The position numbers and the translations under genes were made by a program. From Bradyrhizobium barranii subsp. apii (GTDB lineage: Bacteria; Pseudomonadota; Alphaproteobacteria; Rhizobiales; Xanthobacteraceae): a stretch of 64,000 nucleotides of DNA. The DNA is taken from the NCBI RefSeq assembly GCF_011516635.5, contig NZ_CP096255.1, positions 6,880,501 through 6,944,500 on the forward strand. The letters are read 5' to 3'. The notes below the pieces were generated by a model. The model was not told where the DNA came from. It searched no databases and was given only the letters and a program-made list of their open reading frames with translations. Below, one piece after another: positions 17,788 to 28,238 of this stretch (the first letter of the stretch is position 1; each line of letters opens with the position of its first letter).

Positions 17788-18339
17788 ATGAAAGACGTAT
17801 TCCGCCGGCTCGTCTCTGATTTCCTCTCCACCATCGTCTTCCTGGTAATCTATCTCGTGACCGACAACGTCATCCTCGCGACCGCAGTCGCGATCCTTGG
17901 CGCCATCGGCCAGGTGGTCTGGTCGCGGGTCAAGGGCCAGACGCTGGGCTACATGACCTGGGCGAGCCTCGGCCTCGTCATCGTGCTCGGTGGCGCAACG
18001 CTGCTCACCCACGATCCGCGCTTCGTGCTGGCGAAGCCCGCGATCGGGCATGTCGCGATCGGCATCATCATGCTCAAGCGCGGCTGGATGCTGCGCTATC
18101 TGCCGGCGATCGTGACCGAGACCATTCCGGAATACGTTACCGTCGCGGGCTACGCCTGGGCCGCGCTGATGTTTGCGCTCGCCGCGGGGACCGTTGCGGT
18201 TGCCATGACCGGCGACATGAAGCTGTGGGCCTTCTATATTTCGGTGGTCCTGATCGGCGCGAAGATCGTTGCGTTCGCGATCCAGTACGTGGCCTTCCGC
18301 CTGCTCATCGGCAGCCGTATTCGCGCAGCCCGCGCTTAA
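17788..18339 (+). CDS. YciB/IspZ-like septation-related inner membrane protein
   Basis: 183 residues, about five membrane helices. The pattern (FLVIYLVTDNVILATAVAIL, then a GGATLLTHDPRFVLAKP-type loop) matches the YciB/IspZ family, whose members affect cell envelope and septum synthesis in enteric bacteria. Alphaproteobacteria usually have another copy near ftsY; this one is a paralogue attached to the TetR-controlled unit, with an unusually long C-terminal part. The start ATG has a GACAGG-type site 8 bases away. Confidence 0.7.
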   Translation: MKDVFRRLVSDFLSTIVFLVIYLVTDNVILATAVAILGAIGQVVWSRVKGQTLGYMTWASLGLVIVLGGATLLTHDPRFVLAKPAIGHVAIGIIMLKRGWMLRYLPAIVTETIPEYVTVAGYAWAALMFALAAGTVAVAMTGDMKLWAFYISVVLIGAKIVAFAIQYVAFRLLIGSRIRAARA

Positions 18340-18447
18340 GGGCGCGTCAAAGAGAGCGTTAGGCACGTCCCCCGAGTTAGGCTATAGGCGTCCCTGGCTC
18401 ACCTTGCGGATTGTCGCGAGGTGCCGGGAAAAAGTTGGGAGACACGA

Positions 18448-18744
18448 ATGGCCGTGGACGGCAACTGGACTCTGACCATGACGACGCCCATGGGCGAGCG
18501 CAAGGCCACGCTGACCTTGCTGAACTCCGGCGGCACACTGACCGGAACGCAGGGCGCCGACGGCAATTCGGCCGAGATCTTCGACGGCACCATCAGCGGC
18601 GACGCCGTCAACTGGAAAGTCTCGATCACCAATCCGATGCCGTTGACGCTCGAGTTCATCGGAACGGTCTCTGGCGACAGCATGAGCGGCGAGATGGGCA
18701 TCGGCCCGATGGGCAGCTTTCCGTTCACGGGCGCGCGCGCGTAG
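18448..18744 (+). CDS. small beta-rich hypothetical protein (98 aa)
   Basis: The start is the ATG with GGGAG five bases upstream. The sequence alternates T/L/G-rich strands (WTLTMTTPMGERKATLTLLN) and looks like a small lipocalin-like or beta-barrel domain. There is no signal peptide and no recognised function. It stands alone, 15 bases upstream of the SH3-domain gene. Confidence 0.65.
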   Translation: MAVDGNWTLTMTTPMGERKATLTLLNSGGTLTGTQGADGNSAEIFDGTISGDAVNWKVSITNPMPLTLEFIGTVSGDSMSGEMGIGPMGSFPFTGARA

Positions 18745-18758
18745 GCACGTTGCGAACC

Positions 18759-19679
18759 GTGCGCGTGCTCCGTCTCATCGCGGCAACGATCCTGTGTGTC
18801 GCGACGCAAGCGGCGCGCGCGGATGACACCGAACCGGCGTGGCGCGCAAGCGCGCTCGCCATGGTGCCGGCGGGCTATGTCGCCGGCACGGCCTACCGGA
18901 CCGAAGGATCGACCGGCACCCTCGCCGTCTATCCGGCCTCGTCGAACGATCCGAAGACACCGGCAAGCGTGCTCGCTACGCGCCAGGCCCTCGTCGTCAC
19001 GCTGACGCCGGATGCGACGCGCGCGGTCTCGGCCGAGCTGAAGCCGCGCAGCGCGCCGGACCCCGACAACGACGATTCCGATTTCGCAAAGCTCCACGCC
19101 GATCTCGCCGCCAGGCGCGCAACGCTGCCCGATGGGACCGAGCCGTGTGATCTCGGCGCCTGGTCCATCGACAAGGATCCTGATGGCCTCAACGTGCGCG
19201 CCGAGCCCTCGGCGAAAGCGCGCGTGCTCGGCACGCTGCCGCCGCCCTACCGGCTGAAGCTTGGCGGTGCCGAGAACACGCCCGACGGCGGCTGGCTCAC
19301 CGAATTCCGCATCATCGGCTTCAAGGACGGCTGGTTCCTGATCGAAGGCGCCAAGCCGCCGGGCAAGGATTACGAGGACGAGAAGAGATATCCGCGCAGC
19401 GCGCCAAAACCCTATGCGGGGCGCGGCTGGGTCGCGTCCAACAAGGTCGGCGCGTCCTACGCCAATGGCGCGACGCGCATGGGCGGACTTTTCCAGGCGC
19501 CGTTCGTCGATGCGAAATGGATGCCGGCCCAGCGCGAGCTCGGCGGCCCAATCGACACCGACGGAGGCCCGAAGCGCATCTTTGCCTGTAGCGGGCTCTG
19601 GGGCCTCGTCGAGAGCCAGGACGGCGTCCGCGGCTGGTGGCGCTCGCTGTGCTCGAACCAGGTCACGAACTGCAGCTGA
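18759..19679 (+). CDS. periplasmic protein with bacterial SH3-like domain
   Basis: About 306 residues if the GTG at 18759 is used (GTG at 18765 and TTG at 18750 are alternatives; the longer open frame upstream overlaps the preceding gene and is rejected). A signal peptide (ending TQAARAD) is followed by a region of unknown fold. The SH3b domain (around GLNVRAEPSAKARVLGTLPP) is typical of peptidoglycan-binding envelope proteins. A C-terminal extension has three cysteines. No catalytic domain is evident. Confidence 0.7.
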   Translation: MRVLRLIAATILCVATQAARADDTEPAWRASALAMVPAGYVAGTAYRTEGSTGTLAVYPASSNDPKTPASVLATRQALVVTLTPDATRAVSAELKPRSAPDPDNDDSDFAKLHADLAARRATLPDGTEPCDLGAWSIDKDPDGLNVRAEPSAKARVLGTLPPPYRLKLGGAENTPDGGWLTEFRIIGFKDGWFLIEGAKPPGKDYEDEKRYPRSAPKPYAGRGWVASNKVGASYANGATRMGGLFQAPFVDAKWMPAQRELGGPIDTDGGPKRIFACSGLWGLVESQDGVRGWWRSLCSNQVTNCS

Positions 19680-19815
19680 CGGGCTGCGGTCGGTCTGCGG
19701 TCATTGGCCACGGCGCCAAGGCGCTCAGGTCGTTGACCACAGCCGGCTTCGCGAGCAGGATACAACTAAAGATTTTTATTGATCTCAACACACTTTCAGC
19801 AGAAGGGGAATTTGC

Positions 19816-20835
19816 ATGCGCTCCCTCCCCGCTCACAATCGCATCCACCTGTTCCTGGCCTCCGCCGTCGCCGCACTTGCCGGAGTAGCGCCGGTGAGTG
19901 CCAATATGCTCGAGCCGCAGTCGCCGGCGTGGCAACTGAGCGAGCCGTTCAAGAAGAGCGCGGATGCGCGCACCAACATCAGTGGAGCGGCGTGCGCGAC
20001 CACATCCCCGCCCCTCAAATCCTGCCTCGTGGTCAACGACGAAAAGAAATACGCGCAGTTCTTTGCGATCGAAGGCACGACGATCAATCCCGGCAAGGTA
20101 ATCCGCCTGCTGAGCGATCAGGCCAGCGGCGATCCGGATGCCGAGGGCACCGCTTACGATGACGGTTATTTCTACGTGGTCGGATCGCACGGCCGCAAAC
20201 GTCATCATCCCGACGACAGCAATCCGACGAGCTATCACCTCTTTCGCTTTCCCGTCGACAAGCTCACTGGAGAGCCACCCTTCCCGATCTCTGCGGACGA
20301 GGTGATCGGCGTCGAAGCATCCGTGACGCGCCTGCGCCGTGCAATCAAGGACGCACTGCCCGCGGATTACGACAAGCCTCTCGGAGACAACGGCGCCAAC
20401 ATCGAGGGCATCGCGGTCAAAGGGGACCTAATGTATCTTGGTTTCCGTGGTCCGTCCAAAGGCGGCAATGCGTATGTTCTCACGGTCGACGCAAAGGCCG
20501 TCTTCACCGAGAACATGCCGCTCAAGGCCAAGCTCATCGACCCTCCGCTGGCGCTTGGCACAACGACCGGTATCAGGGACATCGCCGCCGTGTCAGGCGG
20601 CTTGCTTCTCCTGACCGGGCCGGTCAACGAACAGCAGATCGCGCCCGCCGTCGTCTTCTACGATACCAGCAGCGGCAAGCTTGGACCGAGCCACACGCTC
20701 AGCGTCGCCGACAGCACCGCCAAGGCAGAGACCCTGCTGGTGCTCAGCGACGTCAGCGGCGAACCATGGCGCGTGCTCGTGATGTTCGATGGGCCCGAAA
20801 ACGGAGCGCCGACGCAGTATGTGGTGCCGCGCTGA
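19816..20835 (+). CDS. secreted DUF3616-family protein
   Basis: 339 residues with a signal peptide (about 1-29). The mature part has blocks typical of DUF3616 (AEGTAYDDGYFYVVGSHGRK, NIEGIAVKGDLMYLGFRGP, TTGIRDIAAVSGGLLLLTGP), compatible with a beta-propeller. The function of the family is unknown. It converges with the fumarase gene. Confidence 0.75.
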   Translation: MRSLPAHNRIHLFLASAVAALAGVAPVSANMLEPQSPAWQLSEPFKKSADARTNISGAACATTSPPLKSCLVVNDEKKYAQFFAIEGTTINPGKVIRLLSDQASGDPDAEGTAYDDGYFYVVGSHGRKRHHPDDSNPTSYHLFRFPVDKLTGEPPFPISADEVIGVEASVTRLRRAIKDALPADYDKPLGDNGANIEGIAVKGDLMYLGFRGPSKGGNAYVLTVDAKAVFTENMPLKAKLIDPPLALGTTTGIRDIAAVSGGLLLLTGPVNEQQIAPAVVFYDTSSGKLGPSHTLSVADSTAKAETLLVLSDVSGEPWRVLVMFDGPENGAPTQYVVPR

Positions 20836-20878
20836 AGCGCACCATCAGCGGCGGACCGCCGTTCAACTGCGCGGAGCG

Positions 20879-22540
<1,662 letters not shown>

Positions 22541-22779
22541 ATCTCGGGGTTTTGGAGCCCTCGCGGGCCTCTAAGCGTAGAAGCGTTCTAAGCTTTTTTG
22601 CCGCGAATGGAAGGCGTTCTGGCGCGGCCGAGGCATCCCGATTCGGCGTCACGACGGCCCTTTTTGGTTGCCCTCGGCCGGACGCAAGGTGGCGATGACC
22701 GTCCCCGGCAAGCCCTGGGTGCCCCCTTGCGCTCGGCGCGCGACGAAGGTTGAATGCGCGGCCTAAGGGGCTTTTCATC

Positions 22780-23253
22780 ATGATTTTCAAACTGAACGTC
22801 CGCGGCGCGATCCTGGTCGCCGCCGCCATCACCGGCCTTGTGACCCTCGCCTCGCCTGCCCGCGCCGACCGTTGCGACGACAGCGCCAAGGAGCTGACGA
22901 ACCAGGTCGAGCGCCTCAAGGTGAATTTCCGGGCCGCCAACATCGTCTACCTCTCGCACCCCGCGGCCAAGGAGCTGTCCGTGGGTTGCCGCGGCGACAA
23001 ATATTCCATCGAGCTCTATGCCAAGGGCGATCGCAAGCCGACACCGGAGTTCTTTTCACTGGTGGGGTCGATGGCGGCGATCGTCTTCACCGTCACGAAG
23101 GACGACACCACGACGGGCGCGACACGCTGCCTGAAGCGGATGGGACTGTTGCGCGGCGACAAGGTCGTCATGCGCTACCGCCGACTCAACATGGAATGCA
23201 CCCGTACCAAGACGGATGCGTCCATCGCGATCACGCGCGGCAAGGACGAGTAG
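22780..23253 (+). CDS. small secreted hypothetical protein (157 aa)
   Basis: The ATG at 22780 follows an AAGGGG site. A signal peptide (about 1-30, ending PARADR) is followed by about 125 residues with four cysteines. No family is recognised. Confidence 0.65.
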   Translation: MIFKLNVRGAILVAAAITGLVTLASPARADRCDDSAKELTNQVERLKVNFRAANIVYLSHPAAKELSVGCRGDKYSIELYAKGDRKPTPEFFSLVGSMAAIVFTVTKDDTTTGATRCLKRMGLLRGDKVVMRYRRLNMECTRTKTDASIAITRGKDE

Positions 23254-23280
23254 ACGGCACTCGCTCTTTCCACACGCTCC

Positions 23281-23360
23281 GTCATTGCGAGCTCCGCGAA
23301 GCAATCCAGAATCCCTCCGCGGTGACAGTCCTGGATTGCTTCGCTGCGCTCGCGATGACG
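23281..23360. repeat. dispersed intergenic repeat, family B copy 1
   Basis: An imperfect palindrome: GTCATTGCGAGC...GAAGCAATCCAGAAT, then CCTGGATTGCTTCG...GCTCGCGATGAC. A second copy in the same orientation is at 25294-25376. Confidence 0.8.
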
Positions 23361-23512
23361 AGGAGAGGTTCGTCCGCTCCCTCGTACAGCGCAAGGAGGC
23401 ACAAAAGGCACATCCCACCGCACCAACTCCCTCGCATTTTAACGATTGGCTTGACGGAAGCTTCGCTCCTCGCAGCGCAAGGTCGATTGTTTCCATGTGT
23501 GAGGATTTGTGG

Positions 23513-23683
23513 ATGAGCGTCTCTACCGTTGCGCCGCCGCCGATCGCGATCGTGGTGCCGAGCTACGACGCGACCAAGCAGCAGGACGACCAGAAGACCA
23601 AGGACAACGACCCGACCTACAAGCCGCCGCCGCCCGCGCCGCTGCCGCCGGGTCAGGGCACGCGGATCGATCAGCTCGCCTGA
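23513..23683 (+). CDS. short proline-rich protein (56 aa)
   Basis: The ATG at 23513 has GAGGA eight bases upstream. The sequence has a polyproline tail (YKPPPPAPLPPGQGTRIDQLA) and no membrane segment. It could be a small rhizobial protein of unknown function; short length keeps confidence modest. Confidence 0.45.
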   Translation: MSVSTVAPPPIAIVVPSYDATKQQDDQKTKDNDPTYKPPPPAPLPPGQGTRIDQLA

Positions 23684-23799
23684 TCAGACCGGTCAAAGAT
23701 GAAACGCCCGAACCGGTCGATCGGGCTTTTCGCGTGTCCGGCCGCATCTTCGCCGGATAGCGGGACCAATATCGTGCGCGGCTGACCCGGGACCTGCGC

Positions 23800-24474
23800 A
23801 TGATCGCAAAACTGCTGTTGCAGAACACGATCACCACCGCCGGCATGGGCGCGCTGCTGTTCGCTTGCGCCGGGACGATGCATTGGCCTGCGGCCTGGGT
23901 GTTCCTCGCCACCTGCGCCCTGCTCGGCCCGCTCTGCGGCTGGTGGCTTTATCGGGTCGATCCGGCGCTGCTCGCCGAACGTCTGCGGCCGGTCCTGCAA
24001 AAGGACCAGCCTGCCGCTGACAAGGCCTTCATGATCGTCTTCGTCATTGCGATGCTGGCCTGGCTCGCCACAATGGGGCTCGACCGGCGCACGCAATCCT
24101 CCGACATGCCGGTTGCGTTGCAGGCGCTCGGTCTCGTGCTGTTCGTCCTCTCGACGCTGTTCATCCTGTGGGTGTTCCGCGAAAACTCGTTCGCCGCGCC
24201 CGTGGTGAAGCTCCGGGCCGAACGCGCACAGCGCGTGGTCTCGACGGGGCCTTACGCGCATGTGCGCCATCCCATGTACAGCGGCATGATCCTGTTCTTC
24301 GCCGGCGTGCCGCTGCTGCTGGGCTCGTGGTGGGGCCTTGCGATAGCGCCGGTCATCGTCGTCTTGTTTGCTGTCCGCATCGGCATCGAGGAGCGCACGC
24401 TGCGTGAGGGCCTGCCGGGCTATTCCGACTATATGACGCGCGTGCGCTATCGCCTGCTGCCCGGCGTGTGGTGA
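23800..24474 (+). CDS. isoprenylcysteine methyltransferase (ICMT)-like membrane protein
   Basis: 224 residues with five or six membrane helices. The C-terminal signature VVSTGPYAHVRHPMYSGMILFFAG, then EERTLREGLPGYSDYMTRVRYRLLPG, is that of the ICMT/PEMT-type S-adenosylmethionine-dependent methyltransferases. In bacteria these methylate lipids or unknown substrates in the membrane. It stands between the short proline-rich gene and the convergent GST gene. Confidence 0.8.
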   Translation: MIAKLLLQNTITTAGMGALLFACAGTMHWPAAWVFLATCALLGPLCGWWLYRVDPALLAERLRPVLQKDQPAADKAFMIVFVIAMLAWLATMGLDRRTQSSDMPVALQALGLVLFVLSTLFILWVFRENSFAAPVVKLRAERAQRVVSTGPYAHVRHPMYSGMILFFAGVPLLLGSWWGLAIAPVIVVLFAVRIGIEERTLREGLPGYSDYMTRVRYRLLPGVW

Positions 24475-24491
24475 GCCGCTATCCGGACCAG

Positions 24492-25199
24492 CTAATTGTC
24501 CAATTCCTTGTAGCGGCGGAAAATGCCTTGCTCGTTGAAGGGAATGCGGCGCTCACTTTCGAGATAGGCCTTGATGTTCGGCCGCGCGGCGATGCGGTCG
24601 TGCAGGCCGACGAGGCCCGGGATATTTCCCTCGAACGCCTTCATGCGCTTGGGAAAGGCGTAGCGCAGCCCGGCGACGATCTGGAACAGCGAGAGATCGA
24701 CGTAAGTCAGCCTGCGACCGGTGACATAGGCGCCGCCATTGCCGGCGAGAAGCTCTTCGAAATAGCCGAGATATTTCGGCACGCGCTCGTCCCAAAACTC
24801 GGCCGTGCGCTTCTTCGCCGGCGCCTTCTGATCTTCATAGTAAATCGAAGGCCCGAGCGGGTGATGGGTGTCGTGGATCTCGGTCACGAGGTCGGTGATG
24901 GTGAGCTGAAGCTGGTGCACCCAAAGCTTGCCCGCTTCCGTCTTCGGCGCGAGCCCATGACGGGCGCCAAGATAGAGCAGGATGTTGGCGGTCTGGCCGA
25001 TGACGAGCTTGCCCGCTTTCAGGAACGGCGGCGCGAAGGGCGGCGTGCCGCCATGCGCGTCCATCATCTTCATCATCGCAGCTGTTCCGCGCGCCCCCCG
25101 CGCGACGTCGATATAAGCCGCCCCCGCCTCCTCCAGCGCCAGCCGCACATATTCGCCGCGACCCTGGATCTCGGGCCAGTAGTAGAGCTCGTATTTCAT
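24492..25199 (-). CDS. glutathione S-transferase family protein
   Basis: 235 residues. The N-terminal thioredoxin-like domain (about 1-80) starts MKYELYYWPEIQGRGEYVRL, with the tyrosine and Arg-Gly-Glu pattern of sigma/mu-like GSTs, and has the GQTANILLYLG cis-Pro/SNAIL-like segment. The helical C-terminal domain follows, with YVDLSLFQIVAGL. It probably conjugates glutathione to electrophiles in the cytoplasm; the substrate is unknown. The start is the ATG at 25199, as upstream in-frame sequence lacks GST character. Confidence 0.85.
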   Translation of the reverse strand: MKYELYYWPEIQGRGEYVRLALEEAGAAYIDVARGARGTAAMMKMMDAHGGTPPFAPPFLKAGKLVIGQTANILLYLGARHGLAPKTEAGKLWVHQLQLTITDLVTEIHDTHHPLGPSIYYEDQKAPAKKRTAEFWDERVPKYLGYFEELLAGNGGAYVTGRRLTYVDLSLFQIVAGLRYAFPKRMKAFEGNIPGLVGLHDRIAARPNIKAYLESERRIPFNEQGIFRRYKELDN

Positions 25200-25293
25200 G
25201 GGAAGGGTCCGTGAGCGTGGAAGCGGTCGGACCAATGTAACATGCGGCCGAAGGTTCCGTGAGAGCGAGACGGAACGGCGGCACCACATACCC

Positions 25294-25376
25294 CGTCGTT
25301 GCGAGCGCAAGCGAAGCAATCCAGAATCTTTCCGCGGAGACAGTCTGGATTGCTTCGCTACGCTCGCAATGTCGCG
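25294..25376. repeat. dispersed intergenic repeat, family B copy 2
   Basis: The same imperfect palindrome as at 23281-23360, in the same orientation, lying between the GST start and the lectin-like gene end. Confidence 0.8.
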
Positions 25377-25399
25377 GGGAGAGAGCTGCGCGCCCTAAC

Positions 25400-26074
25400 T
25401 CAATTCGCCGCGAAACAAAACAGCAGGCCGTCGCCGCCGGTGCTCTTCAGATCGGCCTGCGAGCAGCCGCCGTCAGGACCGCGCGAGGGGTGAGAGCTGT
25501 TCCAGGACTTTGACGGCTCGTCGTCGCGCAGGCCCTTACGATCGGCATGGCCGACGACCGCCGCGCCCTGCGTGCTCGACGTCCAGTTCCTGCAGGTCTT
25601 GTCGTCGCCCGCGGCAAAAGCGGTGCCGTCCGGTTGCGATCCCGTGAGGATATCGTGCCGGTTCGGCGTGTCGCCGGCGCCGTTGATGACCTCGCCCTTC
25701 TCGCTGAGCGCGGTCTGCTTGGTGAGGTTATTGGCCGCGCCGTGCAGGTCGGCAACGTCCTTGGCAATCACCGCCCCCTTGGCATTCTGCCACGGTCCCT
25801 TGCCAATGCGGTCCTTGGCATTGACGGCGGGCTTGCCGTCAGCGGCCTGCGTCGAGAGATAGGCGCGCCAGGTCTTGGCACCGGCACCGCCGGCCTGCGC
25901 CAGCTTCTGGCACTGCGCATCGGCTCCCTCCAGGCCGCCGAGATCGGCTCCCTTGCCCGGCCCGCTCGAAGTCACGAAGAAGGTCATGTCGGCTGACTGC
26001 GCCTGCACCGATGGACTCGCGAAGAGCGCGAGCGCAGCGCCTGCTGGCACGATGACCCTGGCAAGAATGCTCAT
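25400..26074 (-). CDS. secreted lectin-like protein
   Basis: 224 residues from the ATG at 26074 (AGGATAGG upstream); the longer frame is rejected because the signal peptide begins here (about 1-27, ending SVQAQ). The mature part (MTFFVTSSGPGKGADLGGLE at its start, TWRAYLS, CRNWTSS, WNSSHPSRG) matches the fold of secreted proteins annotated as lectins in Bradyrhizobium, related to the collagen NC10/endostatin fold. It may bind surface polysaccharide; function is not shown. Confidence 0.65.
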   Translation of the reverse strand: MSILARVIVPAGAALALFASPSVQAQSADMTFFVTSSGPGKGADLGGLEGADAQCQKLAQAGGAGAKTWRAYLSTQAADGKPAVNAKDRIGKGPWQNAKGAVIAKDVADLHGAANNLTKQTALSEKGEVINGAGDTPNRHDILTGSQPDGTAFAAGDDKTCRNWTSSTQGAAVVGHADRKGLRDDEPSKSWNSSHPSRGPDGGCSQADLKSTGGDGLLFCFAAN

Positions 26075-26397
26075 CCTATCCTCCCGATTTTTCCGGCGAT
26101 TGCGCCTGGCTGGACGGTCTTTGATCCGCTGACATGAACCCGTCACGACAGACATTATTCCAGCGGCCATCCGCCGCACGCGCATCACCTCGAGCGGCGG
26201 CGCTCGACCGGTCGCCCCGAGGGCCATGTCGATTAATTGCTTCCAGAGACCGTAGCGCCGGGCGAGCATACCAACGTGGGGCCGATCCTCAAGAGATCGC
26301 CCAGGAGGGGACGCGGGAGTCTGCTGCGGGGCCGTTCAGGGCGGCATCCGCGATCACATCGGGGCTGCCGCCGGGCGCGGCGCGAGGGGAGATCGTC
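26075..26397. other. divergent intergenic region
   Basis: About 320 bases between the lectin-like gene and the NMT1-type binding protein. It must hold both promoters, but I see no clear operator, riboswitch or conserved repeat. The open frame running through it toward the transporter gene lacks a start with a ribosome-binding site. Confidence 0.4.
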
Positions 26398-27399
26398 ATG
26401 CACTGGAACACCGTCCGCCCAATCGCGGCAATTGCCGGCTATGCCGCGCTTTGCTGCCTTGCCATCAGTCCGGACTCCGCCTCGGCCGCGGAATTGCTCA
26501 AAGCCCGGCTTGCGCAAAACCTCGGACCGATCTCCGGCCTTGCGATCGTCGCCAAATCGAAGGGGATTTTCGAAAAGAACGGACTGGACATCACCGTCTC
26601 GAACTTCACGTCCGGCAAGCAGTGCCTGGACACCGTGATCGGGGGCGGCGCCGACATCGCGACGACGGCGGAGGCGCCGGTCACCGCTTCGGCGATGGCA
26701 AACCAGCCCATCGCCTTCGTCGCCGGCATGGAATATTCCGACCTCAAGACGGTCGTCGCGGCCAAGGCCGGCGTCAAGACCAAGGCAGATCTTCGCGGCA
26801 AGCGAATCGGATTCACTGCCGGCACCGGCAGCGAGGTCTACACGGCGACTTTGCTGAAGTCGGCGGGATTGACTCCCAAGGATGTCACCCTCGTCAACCT
26901 GCGGCCGCAGGAGATGCTGCCGGCACTTGCAGCAGGAAGCATCGACGCGATCGACACTTGGGAACCCCACATCGCCAACGCCAAGAAGGCCCTCGGCGAA
27001 GCCGTCGCTGAGCTCGATACAACGGGCACATACTCCGAGACGTTCAACATCGTCGTCACGAGACCCTATCTGGATGCCAACCCTGCGCTGGTTGAGAAGT
27101 TCATCGCCGCGCTGATCGACGCCGAGGTCTGGATGAAAGCACACCCGGATGAAGCGATCACGGTCGTGGCGGACGCGGTCGGCATGAAGCGGGACGACCT
27201 CGCTCCGATCTGGGCCGACTATGTTTACCGGGTGCGTCTCGACGACCGGCTGATCGAGATTCTCAAGACCCACTCCGCATGGCGCCTCGAGAGCGGCAAC
27301 CATCCTCCGGGAGCGGTGATGCCCGACTTCAGCAAGGTCGTCGTCGCCGAGCCGCTGAAGAAGGTCGACCCCGCACGCGTCACGCTCTCGTGGAAATAG
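26398..27399 (+). CDS. ABC transporter substrate-binding protein (NMT1/SsuA/TauA-like)
   Basis: 333 residues; start ATG with AGGGGAG seven bases upstream, followed by a signal peptide (about 1-31, ending SASAAE). The NMT1/SsuA fold is recognised from KARLAQNLGPISGLAIVAKS, TSGKQCLDTVIGGGADIATT and PQEMLPALAAGSIDAIDTW. These proteins bind sulfonates, nitrate, pyrimidine precursors or other small anions and heterocycles. The ligand here is not readable. A nitrogen compound is suggested by the amidase nearby. Confidence 0.85.
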   Translation: MHWNTVRPIAAIAGYAALCCLAISPDSASAAELLKARLAQNLGPISGLAIVAKSKGIFEKNGLDITVSNFTSGKQCLDTVIGGGADIATTAEAPVTASAMANQPIAFVAGMEYSDLKTVVAAKAGVKTKADLRGKRIGFTAGTGSEVYTATLLKSAGLTPKDVTLVNLRPQEMLPALAAGSIDAIDTWEPHIANAKKALGEAVAELDTTGTYSETFNIVVTRPYLDANPALVEKFIAALIDAEVWMKAHPDEAITVVADAVGMKRDDLAPIWADYVYRVRLDDRLIEILKTHSAWRLESGNHPPGAVMPDFSKVVVAEPLKKVDPARVTLSWK

Positions 27400-27413
27400 G
27401 CACCCGCACAGCC

Positions 27414-28238
27414 ATGCAGGACGGCACTTCAGCAGGACAAGAAATTGCTCTCCGCACCGACGGTCGCGGTCGGCGGCCGGATTCAGCTCGTCTTCGCCGC
27501 CTCAATATTCTGGTCGGAGCGCTTTCGCTTCCCCTGTTCGTCGGCCTCTGGGAACTGGTCTCCCGTTCCGGGGCCGTCAACATGGTGCTGTTTCCGCCGC
27601 CGACGGTAGTTGCTGCGGCGGTCCTTGAGTGGATACGAAGCGGACAGTTCCTTGGCGATCTGCTGGCCAGCCTCTTTCGCGTCACCACGGGGTTCATCTT
27701 AGGCGGCGCGCTCGGCATCCTGCTCGGTATCCTCACCGGCCAATTCCCTGTTGTTTCGAGCTTGCTGTCCCCGCTATTCCACATCCTGCGGCCAATTCCG
27801 CCGATTGCTTTCGTGCCGATCGTCATCCTGTGGTTCGGCCTGTCGGAGGCGGGAAAACTATTCCTCGTCGTATGGGGCGTGTTCTTCACGGTTTGGCTTT
27901 CGACCCACATCGGCGTGCAGAAGGTCGACCGCGGCCTGATTCGGGCGGCGTTGATGCTCGGCACGCCCCGGCGGCAGATGCTCCAGGAGATCGTGCTGCT
28001 GGGCGCGCTTCCCTACATCGTGGTCGGGTTGCGCACCGCCGTCAGCATCTCGTTTTACACGCTTGTCGCGGCCGAACTCGCAGGCGCTTTCGCCGGCATT
28101 GTCTACAGGATCGAGATTGCCCAGCAGAATTTGCAAACGGGCCAGGTCATGGGCGGGCTCGCAGCGCTCGGGTTGATTTCGTTCACTGCCGACCGGCTGT
28201 TTTCGGCTCTTGCGGAACGTACTGTCCGGTGGCGTTGA
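27414..28238 (+). CDS. ABC transporter permease (SsuC/TauC-like)
   Basis: 274 residues, about six membrane helices, with the EAA-type loop (ALMLGTPRRQMLQEIVLLGALPY region, about 180-205). It forms the homodimeric channel for the upstream binding protein. It begins 14 bases after that gene, and its stop overlaps the next ATG (TGATG). Confidence 0.85.
   Translation: MQDGTSAGQEIALRTDGRGRRPDSARLRRLNILVGALSLPLFVGLWELVSRSGAVNMVLFPPPTVVAAAVLEWIRSGQFLGDLLASLFRVTTGFILGGALGILLGILTGQFPVVSSLLSPLFHILRPIPPIAFVPIVILWFGLSEAGKLFLVVWGVFFTVWLSTHIGVQKVDRGLIRAALMLGTPRRQMLQEIVLLGALPYIVVGLRTAVSISFYTLVAAELAGAFAGIVYRIEIAQQNLQTGQVMGGLAALGLISFTADRLFSALAERTVRWR

Noticed and set aside
18411..18758. 5' extension of the SH3-domain frame
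   Set aside because: It overlaps the small gene at 18448-18744, and the signal peptide begins only near 18759.
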